NCBI GenBank assembly: GCA_964390065.1
Contig: CAYMGX010000194.1
Location: forward strand, 1-5,768
Source: JAAZBG01 sp964390065
GTDB lineage: Bacteria > Fibrobacterota > Chitinivibrionia > Chitinivibrionales > Chitinispirillaceae
Length of the DNA: 5,768 nt
Direction: 5' to 3'
Shown: positions 5,317-5,768 of the stretch, piece by piece
Numbering within the stretch: the stretch's first letter is position 1
How the letters are laid out: every line of letters begins with the position of its first letter
Notes under the pieces: model-generated
What the model was told of the DNA's origin: nothing
Seen by the model: the letters and a program-made list of their open reading frames with translations, nothing else
Databases searched by the model: none
Made by a program: the position numbers and the translations under genes

Positions 5317-5768
5317 ATGATAACAAGACCTCAGGTGAAACTTACAGGTACAGATCTTACCGTTGAAGACATCGTTGCAATAGGGATTGGTGATAAAACA
5401 GTAACCATTGATAGTAATGCACTTGCCCGTTGTAAGGCATCAAGGGATTTTCTGGAAAACGAAGTCGCCCAAAAACGGATTATCTACGGTGTAAATACAT
5501 CGTTCGGACCGATGTGTAACAAGATTATCAACGATAACGAGATTGAGGCGCTCCAGATCAATCTTATCAAAAGCCATGCTGCGGGTCTTGGTGATCCGCT
5601 GAAACCGTATATTGCTTTAGCGGTGATGGCGGTCAGGCTTAATACACTTGCCAAAGGTTTTTCCGGGGTGAGAATAAGTCTTCTGGAACATATTCGTGAT
5701 ATGATCAATGCCGGAATTGCTCCCTACATTCCTGAATGCGGCAGCGTGGGTGCATCAGGGGATCTTAT
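5317..5768 (+). CDS. Aromatic amino acid ammonia-lyase (HAL/PAL/TAL family, probably tyrosine-type), N-terminal 150 residues
   Basis: This frame was read directly from the sequence; it opens at ATG 5317 and runs off the right edge after 150 codons. The family lyases deaminate His, Phe or Tyr without added cofactor, using the MIO group formed from Ala-Ser-Gly. That triad is present at 146-148 in CGSVGASGDL, just before the cut. The catalytic tyrosine is Y58 in IYGVNTSFGPM. The substrate-selectivity region reads NLIKSHAAGLGDPL, with Ser-His (86-87) at the selectivity pair. Classical histidine lyases carry SH there, but the Flavobacterium-type tyrosine lyases, as I recall them, also do. The GPM after YGVNTSF is likewise closer to those than to the GKL of Hut enzymes. 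Beside KS and ACP genes, a lyase making 4-coumarate (or cinnamate) as an aryl starter unit is the best reading. Histidine degradation is less likely, since no hut gene is seen. The C-terminal two thirds are outside the window. Confidence 0.88.
   Translation, partial: MITRPQVKLTGTDLTVEDIVAIGIGDKTVTIDSNALARCKASRDFLENEVAQKRIIYGVNTSFGPMCNKIINDNEIEALQINLIKSHAAGLGDPLKPYIALAVMAVRLNTLAKGFSGVRISLLEHIRDMINAGIAPYIPECGSVGASGDL

Noticed and set aside
5484..5708. Minus-strand open frame opposite the ammonia-lyase
   Set aside because: Antisense to a frame with the MIO triad and catalytic tyrosine; a shadow of it.
5317..5768. Ammonia-lyase as hutH of a histidine-degradation operon
   Set aside because: No hutU, hutI or hutG-like sequence is visible, the neighbours are KS/ACP genes, and the YGVNTSFGPM signature fits tyrosine-type lyases better. 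Not excluded outright.

Overview
The window reads as part of a type II (discrete-protein) polyketide or fatty-acid-like locus of the aryl polyene / flexirubin kind. Genes on the minus strand, read from right to left, encode: a B12-binding-type radical SAM protein; a complete ketosynthase (KS); a half-length KS-like protein without the catalytic cysteine; an acyl carrier protein (ACP); a second complete ketosynthase; and the first 51 codons of another protein that looks like a third condensing-enzyme relative. Divergently, on the plus strand at the right edge, starts an aromatic amino acid ammonia-lyase whose sequence runs out at its MIO (Ala-Ser-Gly) motif. Its N-terminal signature (YGVNTSFGPM) resembles tyrosine ammonia-lyases of flexirubin/aryl polyene loci more than housekeeping histidine ammonia-lyase.

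Layout: 1-155 partial KS-like CDS; 155-1327 KS; 1331-1591 ACP; 1661-2419 KS-like half protein; 2419-3513 KS; 3525-3644 a long imperfect inverted repeat made of nested GC-rich hairpins; 3659-5032 radical SAM; 5033-5316 divergent intergenic region with a tRNA-like 5' fragment and short symmetric repeats; 5317-5768 ammonia-lyase, cut by the window end. The four genes from 3513 down to 1 are tightly packed. Two junctions are TAATG stop/start overlaps, one has a 3-nt gap, and one has a 69-nt gap. This indicates one transcription unit. Whether the radical SAM gene belongs to the same transcript is less sure, because the hairpin repeat lies between it and the first KS.

Proposed logic (inference): the ammonia-lyase turns tyrosine (or phenylalanine) into 4-coumarate (or cinnamate). 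This aryl acid would be loaded on the ACP and extended by KS/KS-like pairs into a conjugated polyene. The radical SAM protein would tailor the product, for instance by methylation or another C-H chemistry. The ketoreductase, dehydratase, acyl-CoA/ACP ligase and acyltransferases expected for such a pathway are not in view and may lie beyond the left edge.

Organism: base composition looks intermediate (mid-40s % GC by eye), and clear Shine-Dalgarno sequences (AAGGAGGT, AAAGGA) are used. ATG predominates, with a probable TTG start for the radical SAM gene. Gene content suits an FCB-group or related anaerobic lineage. The strong Shine-Dalgarno sequences argue mildly against a typical Bacteroidota genome. 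I cannot name a taxon from this sequence.
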